Notes: a model not told the origin generated them from the sequence alone. A DNA stretch of 64,000 nucleotides from Isoetes taiwanensis (GCA_021234155.1 JAJEKV010000006.1:9701003-9765002), one strand, 5' to 3'; positions 44,190 through 56,241 are shown, counted from the stretch's first letter. Numbers and translations are program-made.

Positions 44190-45141
44190 TTCCAGTTCGG
44201 CTGTCCCCCCTGTCCCCCCAAAATGTGGCGTTGCATCCACCACTTTTGTGGTATGAAAGTATAATTATGGCACCGCTCAGCTGCCGTTATTTAAGAATAG
44301 AGTCCCAATTTGTGGGGGAAATTCTAATTTCAAAAACTAAAATTCAAATTCAAATTCCTATTCTTTGGCCCCTTCCTGTTCTTTGCCTACGTCCTGTTCT
44401 TTGGCTCCCTCCCTGCTGCAAGCTCCAATCCATTGTGGATATGGATGTCAATGAGGTAATCTGTTCACAAACCGGCATTTCGCATGGGAGAAAACGAAGA
44501 AGAACCAAGGAACAAGAAATGTTGAAGAAAAAGACGCCAGAGGAAAAGAAGAAGAGAAGAAAATTGGAGCTTGCGACTTGGCGTAGGATCCGGTTCATCA
44601 AGAAGTGCAAGCAGTAAACGCCGTATTGTCCTTAATTTGCTAACGTCTTTCCATAAACAGACCAAAAGAATGGAGGATAGCACGAAGAAAGAAATTTTAC
44701 TTGAGTTTTTGAGGGATAAAACATTGGAAAAATTCATAGGTGAAGAATTAAAGGATTTGGAAGCCAAGAGCATCGTTATAAGGAGCCTCGGGACTCCATG
44801 CCGGCCCGTCAAACTCTCTACCAAGAATGACCGCCTAGCAGCCAAGAATAGTTGCCTTGCAATATACAGACCACGCCCGTCGCATTCTCAAACAAGTGAC
44901 AAAATCAGTCAATGAGATCTTGGAAAGGTATTAGGTGTTCACCCAAGAAACTTGCAAAAAGGCAAAGAAAAGAGGGAAGAGATCGATTACAATGGTGGGA
45001 AATGGGTTTCTTACAAGAGGGCTAAAAGATTCGATGCAATTTCGGATGAACATATAGAAAAAAGATTCAAAATTTTGGATTGAGAACACCAGGTGTCTCC
45101 TAACACAAAGGATGTTAGAACTAGAAGATTGGAGAGAAATG
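44190..45141 (+). pseudogene. 5' part of a DNA-transposon gene, interrupted by element 3
   Basis: A lysine-rich frame (44430-44615, KKKTPEEKKKRRKLE) and a frame with EIDYNGGKWVSYKRAKRFDA (about 44990-45080), then LERN at 45135. After removing element 3 and one AAATG, the frame continues VREEHVAHYLEESQ and a GT donor (about 56283). It could be the N-terminal exons of the DDE-transposase relic at 59.4-60.8 kb. One TGA lies at about 45081. I do not recognise the N-terminal domain. Confidence 0.4.
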
Positions 45142-45723
45142 TGTGTTTGGGGTCTGGGTTCGGAACTCCTAAGAAGAAGACCCCCTGTGGAGGACCCTTG
45201 GATCTAACAGAGAATCCGGAACTATGTCACGGGGATTTGCAAAGAGAACAAGAAAAAGAAAAACAAAGCAAAAAGAGAACAATGAGATCACAATAATGAG
45301 AATAACTTCCTTGATGTCAATCAAGATACATGAGCTCTCGTGTCGAAAGAAAACCGATGTGAGACAAGACTCAAAACTCATCTAAAACTCATGTGCTAGC
45401 TCTACTCATATATATAGTACAATGGCCTTTGGCCCAATATAGACACTCCCGATTTCGGTGCGACTCTCGGAAGAAGGCCCGATTTGGTGAATGCCGGCGC
45501 CTTCTTGAAATGCCCGGAATCACCGGATGATGTCGACAAGCAGTGGTCACGTCCGTCACTTTGTCCGCGGCGCCTCCTCTTGGTAGGCGCCGGGCTTTGA
45601 TCAGCTGCGGGTCCGCTTGGTCTTCACCGGGCCTTTGACGACCGACCGCGTGCGGCCGTGGATCCTTGACTTGGTCCGTCAGATGATGAATAGTCCCGGC
45701 ACTGTGGAGGCACAGGACTAACA
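45142..45723 (-). repeat. Element 3 3' LTR
   Basis: Matches 55650-56236 along its length, including ATAGTACAATGGCCTTTGGC and CCTTTGACGACCGA. Right end ACTAACA; left end TGTGTTTGGGG. Confidence 0.9.
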
Positions 45724-45734
45724 CTTCCCCACCA
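45724..45734 (-). other. Element 3 polypurine tract
   Basis: On the minus strand TTTGGTGGGGAAG directly precedes TGTTAGTCC of the 3' LTR. Confidence 0.7.
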
Positions 45735-46388
45735 AACGACACTCGAGTGAAGAAAAGGAGGAAGTGTTTTCGAGGGCGTAAATCCAGCAGAAAAAATGAT
45801 CCTCACGGGAATGAGGACCAGGCGCCATTGTGATAATTGCCAATGAGATCCCGACGCATTTGAAGAGCTTCCGGAGTGTTAAGCCCAAGTGCGTGATGAG
45901 CGCCAAGGAGAAATCCTAAGCCGCACCATGTCTTCAAGGGCGTTACATGAGCCCCCGGAAAAACTTAACCGGCACTCCATCGTAAGGCGTGTCCGAGGCC
46001 AAAGGCACCGACGCCGGCATTCGGGTTGCAATAAAGATGGGACGCCGATTTAAGGAGCTTACCAGGATGCACTTAAGAGCGGCACAGAAACCGGCTTGAC
46101 GGTGAACAGAAGGATCTGGTGAGGTGGCGGCATTCTACAAGAAGGTATCAAGACCATGAAGAGCATCAGCTGGCCGTTGCCAACCACGCTCATTTGCAAT
46201 ATAGATGCAATTGGCCGTAGAGTCCAAGGTGGCATTATCCTCCCAATTGGAGCGGCGGACAAACCGTGGATCCCACCGGAGATCCGTCGAGATCTGAGGA
46301 GGAGTCCACCCAGCGTGGCCGTCCAAGACCTTGGTCCAAAACGGAAGACGCCATTCAGAAGAGAGAAACCGGGGTCATGGAGGGACGC
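45735..46388 (-). other. Element 3 3' region
   Basis: Between the extra ORF and the PPT. Some open frames may be its eroded C-terminus (GGIHGLSAAPIGRIMPP). No known motif. Confidence 0.4.
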
Positions 46389-48736
46389 CTAAGGAAGCAT
46401 ATGGGAGAGGGAGCCATGCCCGGGCGGGGTTCTTGAAACCATGTCCCTGAATTCCCGAACAAGATCTTGATCAAGAGCACGCCACCAATGGTCCCACTCT
46501 GAAGCAGAGAGTTGAGTATAGACAGGAGGATTAACCCAACCCGTGGGGATGGTCTTGCTTTCCAGAAGGCCACGCAATTGATTGTAGCCTCCCAAGTGTT
46601 GCATATAAATTTGGGCAAACTCAAGATCCTCAGGATGCACTAGATTTCTCCTCGTGCACTGCCAATGTTTCACCGCCACAGGTAAGTCTTCGAGCAAGTT
46701 CGGGGCATGTACGCCTGTTCAAAAGCCTGAGACTGATCATGATCCTTGAAATACGGGTTGGTTGGCAATAACAACCAAGCAGCATGGGAGTTGCCTCGAA
46801 AAACACGATGTGCCTCATCTTGGAATTTATCATGTATATCAGCCAGGTAGAAGTCATGAAAAACATAAGCCATTGGCTGAACAACGCGAAAGATGACAAA
46901 ATCCGGATCTTCAGAAGTGAGTTGATCAAAGACTAAGAGGGCACAAAATAAACCCTTGTCTTCCACAGAAAGATCCGGCCAGATCCGTAGAAAATCTGCA
47001 CTGCGGAGTGGCTGTTGATGAACCTGGCCATTTGCCGCGTACCACTTCAAAAGGAAAAGGTGGCGTCGGGCAACCACATAGTCCAGATAACTGGATGGAG
47101 TGGAGAAGTCCAGAGGGATGCTGGTAGCAATATCAATATATCCCTCCTATTTATTTTGGGCTTCTTCGGCGGATTGAACAGCTTGCTGGAGCTGATGTTC
47201 GAGGTCACGGATCCGGTTCTCTTTTTCTAGGAGGAGACGAGACTGATCACGGAGCCGTTTATTAGGAAGCGTGGCATGTGAAGAGGATTGCCCAGGAGTG
47301 TGGAGTCGAAGCGTGGCAATCTCTGCATCATCAAGTATCTTTTGCTTCTTGGCCTCCGTGAGTTGATCCTGGAGAGGCGTGAGCTGACTGGTCAGCGTGG
47401 AAAGCTGAGCTTCTAAAGAGGCTATTTGAGCGTCACGCGCTGTAAGGTCATGGGCTTGAGTGTTGCAATTCTGAGAAAGTGCTGTATACAGCGTGTCAAG
47501 CTTAGCAATATCTTTATCCTTGTCAACTAAGAGAGTCTCCCTTGCCTTGACCTGCTCCAACAATTCCTGAATGGTGGTTTGTAATTGAGCCTGCTGATCA
47601 GCAAACAGGCTGGTCTGTTCTTGCGCATTCTTGAGATCCTCACGGGCCTGTAGAAGAGCCTCATGCTTTTCTTGAAGTTTGTCCTCCAAGGTTTGTACTT
47701 GCGTATTTGCAGCCTGAAGGTCTCTGTGAACCGCGTCCGAGGCCTCCAGGGACGCTTGAACCCCATTCATGAGGACTTCCTGGGATTCTTGCAACTTGAG
47801 TACGACAGCCCGAACATCCTGTTGGTATTGATACAGAAGCTGGCGAGGATGTGGAGGTGCAGGGCCCGGTTGTGGCCGCGTTTGTGACGTCTGAGAGACA
47901 TGACGAGAAGTGGAGGGCGTGGTTTCTGTGGAGGAAGAAGAGACGGTGATATGCGTGGCGTTGTGTTGAACATGACCAGGGGAAGAAGGGCGTGAAGGTG
48001 CAGCCTGTTGGTTCTGAGGAAGTGAATGGAAGGATTGCTGAGTGGAGGCATGAGAAATGGAAGGGGACACAGGAATAGGAAGATAATGACGGATGAGGGC
48101 TTGAAGATGGCCACCCACCGAAGCTTCAAAGACAGAGGAGGGGGCAGCCCTAAGGCGATCCACTTCATGAAGGAGTCTGTAAAACAACATTTGTGGCCAA
48201 TCAATAAAGTGAGTGGAGCGGATGACCATGATAACAACATTGTAGAACGGTTTATTGATATGGGTGTTCTTGATAGAATACCCAAGCAATTTGCGCCACA
48301 GAAACTTGACAAAAGTGTCATGGGGCTTTGCAATATTGGTGAGGCGATGCATGTTGGCTTGATAAGGAACAGCGCCAAACTGAGTGACATCTATGTCCTG
48401 TAAGGCAGCCCAAGATAAAGAAGGTTTTTGCAAAGGAATATGAAATACCTCAGAAATCAGGGGCTGAGTAAGCAAGATGGTGGTGTCATCGACCACGGTA
48501 GCATATCCTTCCGGGCTGTTGACGATATGAGCAACAAACTGCTTCAATTGCTCTGGATTTGGTGCAGGAAGGTCCAGCTGTGAGAATTCGTAAAGCACCT
48601 GGCGTTCCGCCACTTCACGACTCGGACCAACAAGGGCCTCGCGGAAGGTGGGTGTCGAGAAAGTCACAGACTCAAAAAGAGCCGGATCCCTTGGAGTAGA
48701 AGCTTGAAGTGTAGGAAATTTGGGTGCATTAGCCAT
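46389..48736 (-). CDS. Element 3 extra 3' ORF: N-terminal globular plus long coiled coil
   Basis: Starts MANAPKFPTLQASTPRD at 48736 and is uninterrupted for 529 codons to a TAG at 47147-47149. The same frame then continues (YIDIATSIPLDFSTPSSYLD) to about 46700, where a frameshift leads to VKHWQCTRRNLVHPEDLEFA, ending about 46389. Residues 1-210 look globular (PLISEVFHIPLQKPSLSW recalls plant transposon-associated proteins). About 215-290 is Ser/Pro/Gln-rich. About 295-525 is a heptad-rich coiled coil (LEDKLQEKHEALLQAREDLK). There is no transmembrane segment, so it is not a clear envelope gene. It is the cleanest long frame of the element. Confidence 0.7.
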
Positions 48737-49285
48737 GGCAAAGAGCGCCGGAAAGGAACAATAAGAACTGTCTTGAGAAGGCGGAGAGCGGAGAGCGGAA
48801 GACGAAGACGAAGATGGACGAAAAGGTGTTTAGGGCGCACAAGTGTGGGGCGAAAGGGCATGATGAGAATGAAGCGGTGACCGTTGATGATGCCAGATGG
48901 CAGTAGATTCGAAGGAGGCGATTGAGAGGAAAAAATTTGGCTAAGTCCCCAAACAATTGAGGGAGAAATGACGAACGGTGGAGATGATACGTGAAGGAAC
49001 GATCAGATGTGACAGCTGGCGAAGGTACACACATTTATGTTCGACGGGCGTGAAAAGAAGGAATGTCATTTAATGCTCGCAACTCGAAGTGGGATATCAT
49101 TAAAACGAAGGTGTCAGAAGGTACCATGGCTAGATATGCAGCAGGAGAAAAGATTCCCAAAGTAGAAACAGTCTTGCATTGCAACCACGTCAGCTACGTT
49201 TCTGATTGGTCCAGGTCGACAGGAGTCCTGTCGGTTGGGCTATATAAGACGAGCAGTGATCGAAGCGAAGACAACCTTGGCGACC
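48737..49285. other. Spacer between pol and the extra ORF of element 3
   Basis: No pol or ORF sequence. On the plus strand it carries a TATA box (49240-49248) ahead of a small antisense frame. Confidence 0.4.
49240..49248 (+). promoter_or_regulatory. TATA box for an antisense transcript in element 3
   Basis: GCTATATAAGACG on the plus strand, 38 bp before the ATG at 49286. Confidence 0.4.
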
Positions 49286-49552
49286 ATGAGTATGAGTATG
49301 GCAGCGGCTGGATTGAACGAGAATTGCACCATGCCAAGCAACTGCCAGGAGTGGATTACATGCAAAATGAACTGTCTGGACCTGTGGAAGTGCCACAACC
49401 GTGGCATCGCGATGGACGGCTGGTGCAAGGGGATGGCTGAACATCCCGATCATCTGACTAACCCCATGGAAGTGGTGGTTCATCTGCGCTGGGATCCGGA
49501 GCAGAACTACTACCACATCCTCCGCATCACCTCTGCTCCCAACCCGGAGTAG
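49286..49552 (+). CDS. Small antisense ORF in element 3 (88 aa, Cys-rich N-terminal half)
   Basis: ATG 49286 (MSMSMAAAGLNENC) to TAG 49550-49552 on the strand opposite to element 3's genes, in the spacer after pol. Six Cys fall within 35 residues (C14, C20, C26, C30, C36, C47). The C-terminal half contains VVVHLRWDPEQNYYHILRIT. A TATA box lies upstream, and TTTTGTAA and AATATGAATATAAA sequences follow that could end a transcript. No family recognised. Other plant Ty3 lineages also carry antisense genes between pol and the 3' LTR, so position supports it. Confidence 0.45.
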   Translation: MSMSMAAAGLNENCTMPSNCQEWITCKMNCLDLWKCHNRGIAMDGWCKGMAEHPDHLTNPMEVVVHLRWDPEQNYYHILRITSAPNPE

Positions 49553-49677
49553 AGGGGTTTTAATCTTAGGATTTTGTAAATAGGGCACTGCCCATAGAGC
49601 TCTGCTCATAGCGGAAGTAAGTGGGCAATGCTCACATTTTGTAATTTGCCTCTAATATGAATATAAATATGTCGCGT

Positions 49678-51298
49678 TTAGTCACGTTCTGTTGTGTCTG
49701 AACTTTGTGGTACATCTTGTGGTGAACTGTCCGTAGAGTCTGTATGGAATTGTTTAAGGCGAAAACCATTAACCAGAGTAGGTAAGGGAGTGCCATCTAA
49801 TTCGGCCAACTTGAAAACACTGGGTTGAACAACTTGAATGATTTGATAAGGACCAAGCCATCGGAATTTTAACTTGCCCGGAAAATTCTTGTAACGAGAA
49901 TCATAAAGAAGAACTAAATCACCTTCTTTGAATGTTTTTGTCTTAATACGTTTGTCATGCAACGATTTCTGCAACTGTTGTCCATGAAGAACACGAATGT
50001 AAGCATCTCGCCTAAGTTCATCCAACTGTTCCAATTGATAAACCCGTTCCTTGAGTGCCGCAGGTGGATTATGTGCTGTAGCAAGTTGGAAACGAAGAGT
50101 CGGAAGAATATATTCAAAAGGCATGAGAGCTTCTTGACCATAAACCAATTTGAAAGAAGTGTGGCCAGTAGTGATTTTAAAACTGGTGTTGTAAGCCCAA
50201 AGAACAGTAGGCAACTTGTCTTGCCAATCTGTACGTGAAGCGTCACAAATTTTCTTGAGAACAGTGATGAGAGTTTTGTTGGTACTTTCAGCCAAGCCAT
50301 TTCCTTGAGGATAGTAAGGTGTACTCTTCCGGTGCTGGATGTGAAGATAATTCGTCAGCTCCTTGATGGTATGATTGACAAAGTGCACACCACGATCACT
50401 AACAAGTTCCGTGGGACAACCAAAACGCGTGATGATGTGCGTGTAGAGAACCTTTATCGTCTTTGGCGTTGATGTTGTCCGGAAGTGCACAAGCTTCCGC
50501 CCATTTGGCAGCATAATCCGTGATGACCAGAATATAGCGAAGCGGGTGTCCGCCACGGGGTCCATGGCCCCACAAAGTCCATTCCCCATTTGTTGAAGGG
50601 AAGTGGTGTGGCTTCGCAGCGGCCAATGGAAGAGCGCCACGTCGCGGGCTTTCCCACATCGGCCGCACGCCACACGCGGGCGAGCATAAGCGTGGGCATC
50701 TTTGAAGAGCGTGGGCCAAAAGTATCCCCCCGCCAAAAGAATTTTATGCGTCGCGGGCGCCACCACTAAAATGACCACCACCAAGCCCGTCATGGGCTTG
50801 TCGAACAATATCGGCACCTCATGAGGAAGGACACAACGAGGGAGGACCATGTCTTTACCGCGTTTGTATAGATGGCCTGCAACCATAGGTGTAGTCACGG
50901 ACTTCTCGAGGAACCGGCGGCGGCCGAGGCCGGGCTTGTCGGGAGAGAGCGTCGGATCTTCCGAGGAAAAGCACCAAATGAGAAGATATTGCTGAAAGTT
51001 GTGAAACCAATGGGGCGTGGCCGTGACCAGGAACAATTGAGCGTCTGGAAAGGCATCAGAAACACCCGTGGAGGGATCATCCGTGTGGATTCGTGAAAGA
51101 TAATAAGGCACCACATGAGACTTGCCTGCCTTATGAACAATTTCGAAGGGAGCGAATTCTCGCAGAAGAAGGACCCAACGAGCAATGCGGCCCATGGGCG
51201 TGGCTTTGTTGATCAAATAAAGAAGAGCTTGATGATCAACAAAGAACTTGATCCGGGCCGCCCAACAAATAATGTCTGAACGCTTGGACCACGTAAAA
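49678..51298 (-). pseudogene. pol: Element 3 RNase H end and integrase (degenerate)
   Basis: The minus-strand frame 51216-49678 starts in RNase H (KATPMGRIARWVLLLREFAP, YYLSRIHTDD), then the integrase: FWPTLFKDAHAYA, ELVSDRGVHFVN (second Asp), YYPQGNGLAESTNKTL (Glu). The first Asp motif (FNKWGMDFVGPWTP) lies in a shifted frame about 50580, so the zinc domain and the first catalytic block are frameshifted. The C-terminal part has FKEGDLVLLYDSRYKNFPGK and LGPYQIIQVV. There is no chromodomain, as expected outside chromoviruses. Confidence 0.88.
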
Positions 51299-52336
51299 CT
51301 AAGCCCAAAGCTTCGCGCTTAAAATAGCGAGTAGTTCCGCCAGATTGAGTTTCCTGCTGGCATAGCGGATCGGTTTATCCGTGGTTTCATCATAGGCTTG
51401 AGAAAGAACAGCACCAATGGCAAAAGCCGAGACATCAACATGAACATGGAAGGGCTTGTCCCATTGAGGAGGAACAAGTACCGGGGCCTGAGTAAGTAAC
51501 AGCTTCAACTTCTGAAAAGAAGCTTCCGCTTGGGGATTCCAGGCCCAAGTGGATTCATCACCCGTGAGTTTATGAATGGGATCAGCTATAGCTGCAAGTC
51601 CAGGAATGAAGGTGGAATAGTAATTAACCTTACCCAGGATAGAGCGTGTCTCTTTGATATTAGATGGTGCTTGTGCCTTCAGTACACAACTGATTTTAGC
51701 GGGATCCGTGGTGATGCCTTCTTTACTGACCACATGACCCAACAGAACACCTGAGGTGACGCAGAAAGTGCACTTCTCAGGATTGAGACTAATACCAGAT
51801 TCATCACATTTTTGGAAGACAAGCTCCAATTTGTCCAAATGATCATCCATGGAGCTGTAAGCTGAAAAATCATCTTGAAAGATCTGAAGAAAAGGTTTAT
51901 CCGTCATAAAGTCGTGAAAGACGGAAAGCATGATGCGCTGAAAGGTTGAAGGAGAATTTGATAAACCGAAAGGGACCACCTTGTAGGCAAAAGTGCCCCA
52001 TGGGGTGGTGAAGGTAGTTTTGAGTTGATCTTCTTGCTTGATGGAAATTTGATTGTACCCAGAAAAACCATCCATGAAAGAGTACATCTCATGACCAGCA
52101 ACTTCTTCTAGAACTTGGTCAGTGAAGGGAAGCGGAAAATGATCACGCTCCGTAGCTTGATTGAGTTTTCTGTAGTCCACGCAAACGCGGATTTTGCCAT
52201 TGTGCTTAAGAGCAATGACGATGGGGCTCACCCATTCAGAGTGTTTGACCTCATAAATCAGGCCAGCAGCTAAGAGTTTGTCAATTTCAGCCTTGACGCG
52301 GTCACGATAGTTTGGGTTGAGCCTGTACTGTCGTTG
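51299..52336 (-). pseudogene. pol: Element 3 reverse transcriptase and RNase H start
   Basis: Motifs on the minus strand: GLIYEVKHSEWVSPIVIAL, VCVDYRKLNQATERDHFPLP, FMDGFSGYNQISI, VVPFGLSNSPSTFQ, then IFQDDFSAYS (catalytic pair; FQDD in place of YxDD), LLGHVVSKEGI, VNYYSTFIPGLA, and the RNase H start PFHVHVDVSAFAIGAVLSQ. A stop (TAG, 52337-52339) separates it from the protease-linker frame, and a frameshift ends it near 51299. Confidence 0.9.
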
Positions 52337-53926
52337 CTAGATGGGGCGTGCATCGGGTTTGGTAGGAATGGTGAGTTCCCCCAACTCTTTTTTGATACCT
52401 CGAAGGTCTTTATAGCTCCAAGCAAAAATATGTTTGAACTTCTTGAATAGCGTCACAACGCGTGCTTTATAGATGGATGGAAGATGAGCAGCCAAACGGA
52501 CCGGTTGATTGTTACCAATGTCCACGATCTCTACTTTTGGAGTTTGAATATGTGGAACAACCTCGGTGTCCTGAACCTGATGAGCAGGAGGTTGAAGCAT
52601 GACAGGAGGAGCAGCATTTTGAGTGGTGAAGAAGAGAGGCTGCTGAGTGTCATCAAGCAAAGGTTGCTTCATGACGGCACGAACATCGACAGTCTCTGAA
52701 GAAGGAGTGGGGTCAGAAAAATGATCAAGACGTTGAATCCGATTGCAGGAAGCCAGATAGGGGTCCAAGAGAGCAGCCACAGCCTGGTCCTGATCCTGAT
52801 CCAGCGTCATCTCACCCCAAGGATCAGCATACTCAGGGTAGGAGGAGAGAGGCAGACCCGCTGGAGGAGCTTGAACATGATAAATGTTTTGTGCTTCTTC
52901 AGAGTCAGTATCAGAGATGGAAGGTTCAGCATTCTCGACAGAGATCAATTTGCCAGTTTCTAAATCCATCGTGGCATTGAGATGTCCATCAGTGATAACA
53001 AGTTGGTCCGTGGCCCAGTAATGAATACTCTTAGCCTGGCGGAGAAAAGATCTTCCAACCAGCATTTCATAATCACCCGAATCTTCTCCAGCCTTCTAAA
53101 CACCAAATTCCAAGGGGAATTTAAGATCACCAATGCTGATATGGAGAAGAGGAGTGACGCCTTGAGGGCGCGTGATATGGCCATTGGCCAACTTGATGTC
53201 ATAAGGGGCTCGATACAATTGTTTGATGCCCAATTGCTTCCGGAGCTTATCAGTAATAAGATTGACAGCACTACCACCATCAATTTGAACATGATTGACT
53301 TGTTGATTGCCCACCGTGGCGTGCACCGTGGGTGTTGAGTTTGCAACAGCTCCAACTAGAACCGTGGGAAGAGGTAACTGATCTTTGAGAGCCGGACAGA
53401 GTTTCAAAATGGTGGCTAAGCTCAAAGGAATCTTGATTTTGGCAAGTTCTTCCTGAAGTTCCAAAGGAACATGAGAAAAGGGGTCCGCAGGGTCCAGTGG
53501 AGCTGGAGTTTGAGGTAAAGAAGCAGAGACTTCTTTGAGAAGTTCCACCTCAGCAGCAATATTGGGATATGGCTGAGAGCGAGCGCTGGTGGATGATAAC
53601 GGCGCTGCTTTTTGCTGCTGAGCTCTAGTGGTGGCGTGAACATTTGCCAAGGTTCGACCTTCCGTAGCCTGCATGAGTTTCAGAATACTTTGTCTCACTT
53701 TAGGCATGATGTGAGGCATGAGTTTGTCAAGATCAGGCGCGAAGTGAACTTTTTTGTCATCTTCATGAGGGACGGTGTCCACAAAGAAAAGCAAGCTAAG
53801 CGCCTTATGAGGAATGATGGTCAATCCGGCGTGAAGCCCGCAAAGTGACGGAGACGACCAACCCAATTTGATCACGGACAGAGTGTTGAGAGCCCGATAA
53901 ATCTCCTCTTGAGCTTGTTGATCCAT
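52337..53926 (-). pseudogene. Element 3 aspartic protease and linker
   Basis: The frame 53926-53096 holds the protease active site VQIDGGSAVNLITDKL (DGG triad as in Tat/Athila elements). After a TAG (53096-53098) the same protein continues with YEMLVGRSFLRQAKSIHYW in 53065-52337, an acidic Pro-rich linker, and FKHIFAWSYKDLRGI before another TAG. The upstream end joins Gag through CYYCHEWGHTTTAC (about 54140). Confidence 0.82.
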
Positions 53927-53929
53927 AGG

Positions 53930-55567
53930 ATTAGAGGTAGATGCAACTTGCTGAGGGCGCTGTTGTTGAGGCGGCCGTGGGCTTCCGCAACAGATCTGGG
54001 CCTTGTTTACCGCTGGCCACCCACGCTGATAAGCCGGAGGCTTGATCGGGGGCCGAGTGGAACCCGGAAGTTGGACTTGAACTTGAGGAAGTTGAGGACA
54101 CGCCGTGGTGGTGTGACCCCATTCATGACAATAATAGCATTGAGCCTTGGAAGGATCAAAGGGAGGACGGTTGCCTTGTCCCCGTGGCTACTGAGATTGC
54201 TGTTGAATTTGATATTGCTGAGGCGGATATGACTGTTGTTGTTGAGGCGTGGTCTGGACTTGAAAAACCATTTTGTTTCTGAAGGGTGTAGGATGAGAAC
54301 GAGTGCATTCTTCCGTGGCGTGATTGCACATATTGCACCTTTTACAGTGAGGAAGTCCATTGGATGAGTTGCATTCATTTGCCAAATGGCCTTGATATTT
54401 GCAAAATATGACACCAAATCTGTGAGCTGCCAGGGATTTGTTTGTCGAGGGCCGAAAGCGTAAGTCCGGGGAACCATGAGGGGGGGCATGAAAGGGAGTT
54501 CCGTGAGAGCAACACCGAATGACCGAATGATTGACCAATTCAATGGCCTGCTCCAGAGACTTTGGACGCAGGTATTCGGTCATGAGGCGAATAGCAGGAG
54601 GAAGGCCCTGCATAAACCAGACAAGAATCTGGCTTTGCGTGGGGTACTCCTGGAGTTTACTGACAAGAATGTAGACGGTCCGCAAAATCCCGGCCGACTC
54701 AGCGGGCTCTTGGAAGGTCATTGAGTTGCTTGAGGAGAGTAACCCATCATCATCCGCCGGTGCCATAATGAGACGTAAAGGCGGTCTTCATTTCCGCCAA
54801 CTTTGTTTCCAGTGGCTTTTGTTGGCCATTAACCACTGATGAGGGGCGCCTCTGAGCGTGGTCGAAAAGATATGAAATTTGAGTTGTGGTTGCGCATGAC
54901 CATTCAGGATGGCCAAGGCTTCAAATTCCTCCATATGGGCTTGAACACTCTGATCCAGAGGTTTGCCCTTAGTGTTGCCAAAAGTGGGATAAGCCGGGCC
55001 AAATTATGAGCCGAGGGGAAGACGGAACTGCGTATAAACAAAGTTTGGTGGAGGATATGCGTACATAGAGAGGTGGAAACAGTCACGGGGAGTCCGGGTG
55101 GGACTGAAAAAAAGCGTGGGTCCAAACAAAAGTCGATCCGGTGGGGAAGGGCCTTGAGCCTCTTCATTAGGCTTAAGATCAGTGACCTGGTACACAGGAA
55201 AAGCGTGCTGAAGGGATGGTGAATGCTGAAATTCATGAACATGGGAAGGGCCAAAGGATACTTGAGGGTAGCCCATTCCAGCAGGAGGTGAAGAAGGTTG
55301 GGACTACCGAGGGTGTGGCCTGAAGGAATATGGATATAGGTGCTCGTGAGTGTGGAAATAATGAGGCGTGGGCTGAACAGGGGTATGCTGTGGAGATTGA
55401 GGTTGAGAACAATGTCGACACACAGGGGGAGACCCTGGTCGAGAATGAGCACGAGGGGTAGGAGGTGCCGACTGAGCTCTAGAGCGGATACGACCACCCT
55501 CAATGTCATAAGCAGTGTCATACATGTCCCGAACAGCCTCGCGTCGTTGATGGCGCCCACGAGCCAT
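53930..55567 (-). pseudogene. gag: Element 3 Gag with multiple zinc knuckles
   Basis: ATG at 55567 (MARGRHQRREAVRDMYD). A Pro/Ser/His-rich N-terminus follows, with two stops (TAG near 55303, TAA near 55004). The Gag core is weak in 54904-54780 (AHMEEFEALAILNGHAQPQL, IFSTTLRGAPHQW). From 54766 the text is LVSKLQEYPTQSQILVWFMQ and a zinc-finger series: CKYQGHLANEC (one Cys lost), CKRCNMCNHATEEC and CYYCHEWGHTTTAC (both CX2CX4HX4C). Broken by frameshifts near 55280, 54900, 54780 and 54190. Confidence 0.8.
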
Positions 55568-55649
55568 TGTTTGGCAAAGAAGTTCTTCAGAGTGAAACCT
55601 CGAGCCGACATGATGGAAGAAAAAATCGCAGACCCGGCGTGCGGGCGGT

Positions 55650-56236
55650 TGTTTGGGGTCCGGTTCGGAACTCCCCAAAGACAGCCCTGCGGAGGACCCT
55701 TGATCTAACAGAGAATCCGGAACTATGTCATCGCGGGATTTACAAAGAGAACAAGAAAAAGAAAAAACAGAAGCAAAAAAGAGAACAATGAGATCACAAT
55801 AATGAGAATAACTTCCTTGATGTCAATGAAGATACATGAGAGCTCGCGAATCGAGAGAAAACGATGTGAGACAAGACTCAAAACTCATCTAAAAACTCAT
55901 GTGCTAGCTCTACTCATATATATAGTACAATGGCCTTTGGCCCAATATAGACACTCGACCGATTTCGTGCCGACCGAAGAAGGCCCGATTCGCAGGAATG
56001 CCGGCGGTGCCTTGAAATGTTCGAAATCACGCCGACGCCGATGCGCGGGACGGGTCGTTACTTGTCCGAGCCTCCTCTTGGTAGCAAAGCGCCGGGCTTT
56101 GATCAGCGGGTTCCGCCGCTTGGTCTTCTTCAATGGGCCTTTGACGACCGAATTGCGTCCCGGTCAGGGATCCTTGGCCTTGACTTAGTCCGTCGTATGC
56201 ATGAATAGTCCTGTACCAGGAGGCACAGGACTAACA
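55650..56236 (-). repeat. Element 3 5' LTR
   Basis: Right-hand LTR, ending ACTAACA on the plus strand next to AAATG. The left edge TTGTTTGGGG differs slightly from the other LTR (TGTGTTTGGGG), so the boundary is uncertain by one or two bases. A convincing PBS is not visible; CCGCCCGCACGCCGGGTC follows on the minus strand. Confidence 0.88.
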
Positions 56237-56241
56237 AAATG

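Larger units (their letters stand above)
45142..56236 (-). mobile_element. Element 3: Ty3 LTR retrotransposon (Tat/Athila-like) with an extra 3' ORF
   Basis: Minus-strand element of 11.1 kb with LTRs 56236-55650 (5') and 45723-45142 (3'), TGTTAGTCC...AAACA(CA) ends, a PPT at 45734-45724 and AAATG duplications (45137-45141 and 56237-56241). Order: Gag with several zinc knuckles, protease with DGG, RT, RNase H, integrase, then a long extra ORF. Protease and RT wording (FAWSYKDLRGI, RVKAEIDKLLAAGLIYEV) fits the Tat/Athila branch. Many CAG-to-TAG-like stops and frameshifts. Confidence 0.92.

Noticed and set aside
46389-48736. Envelope gene of element 3
   Set aside because: Position fits, but there is no signal peptide or membrane segment and the coiled coil is extensive and soluble-looking.
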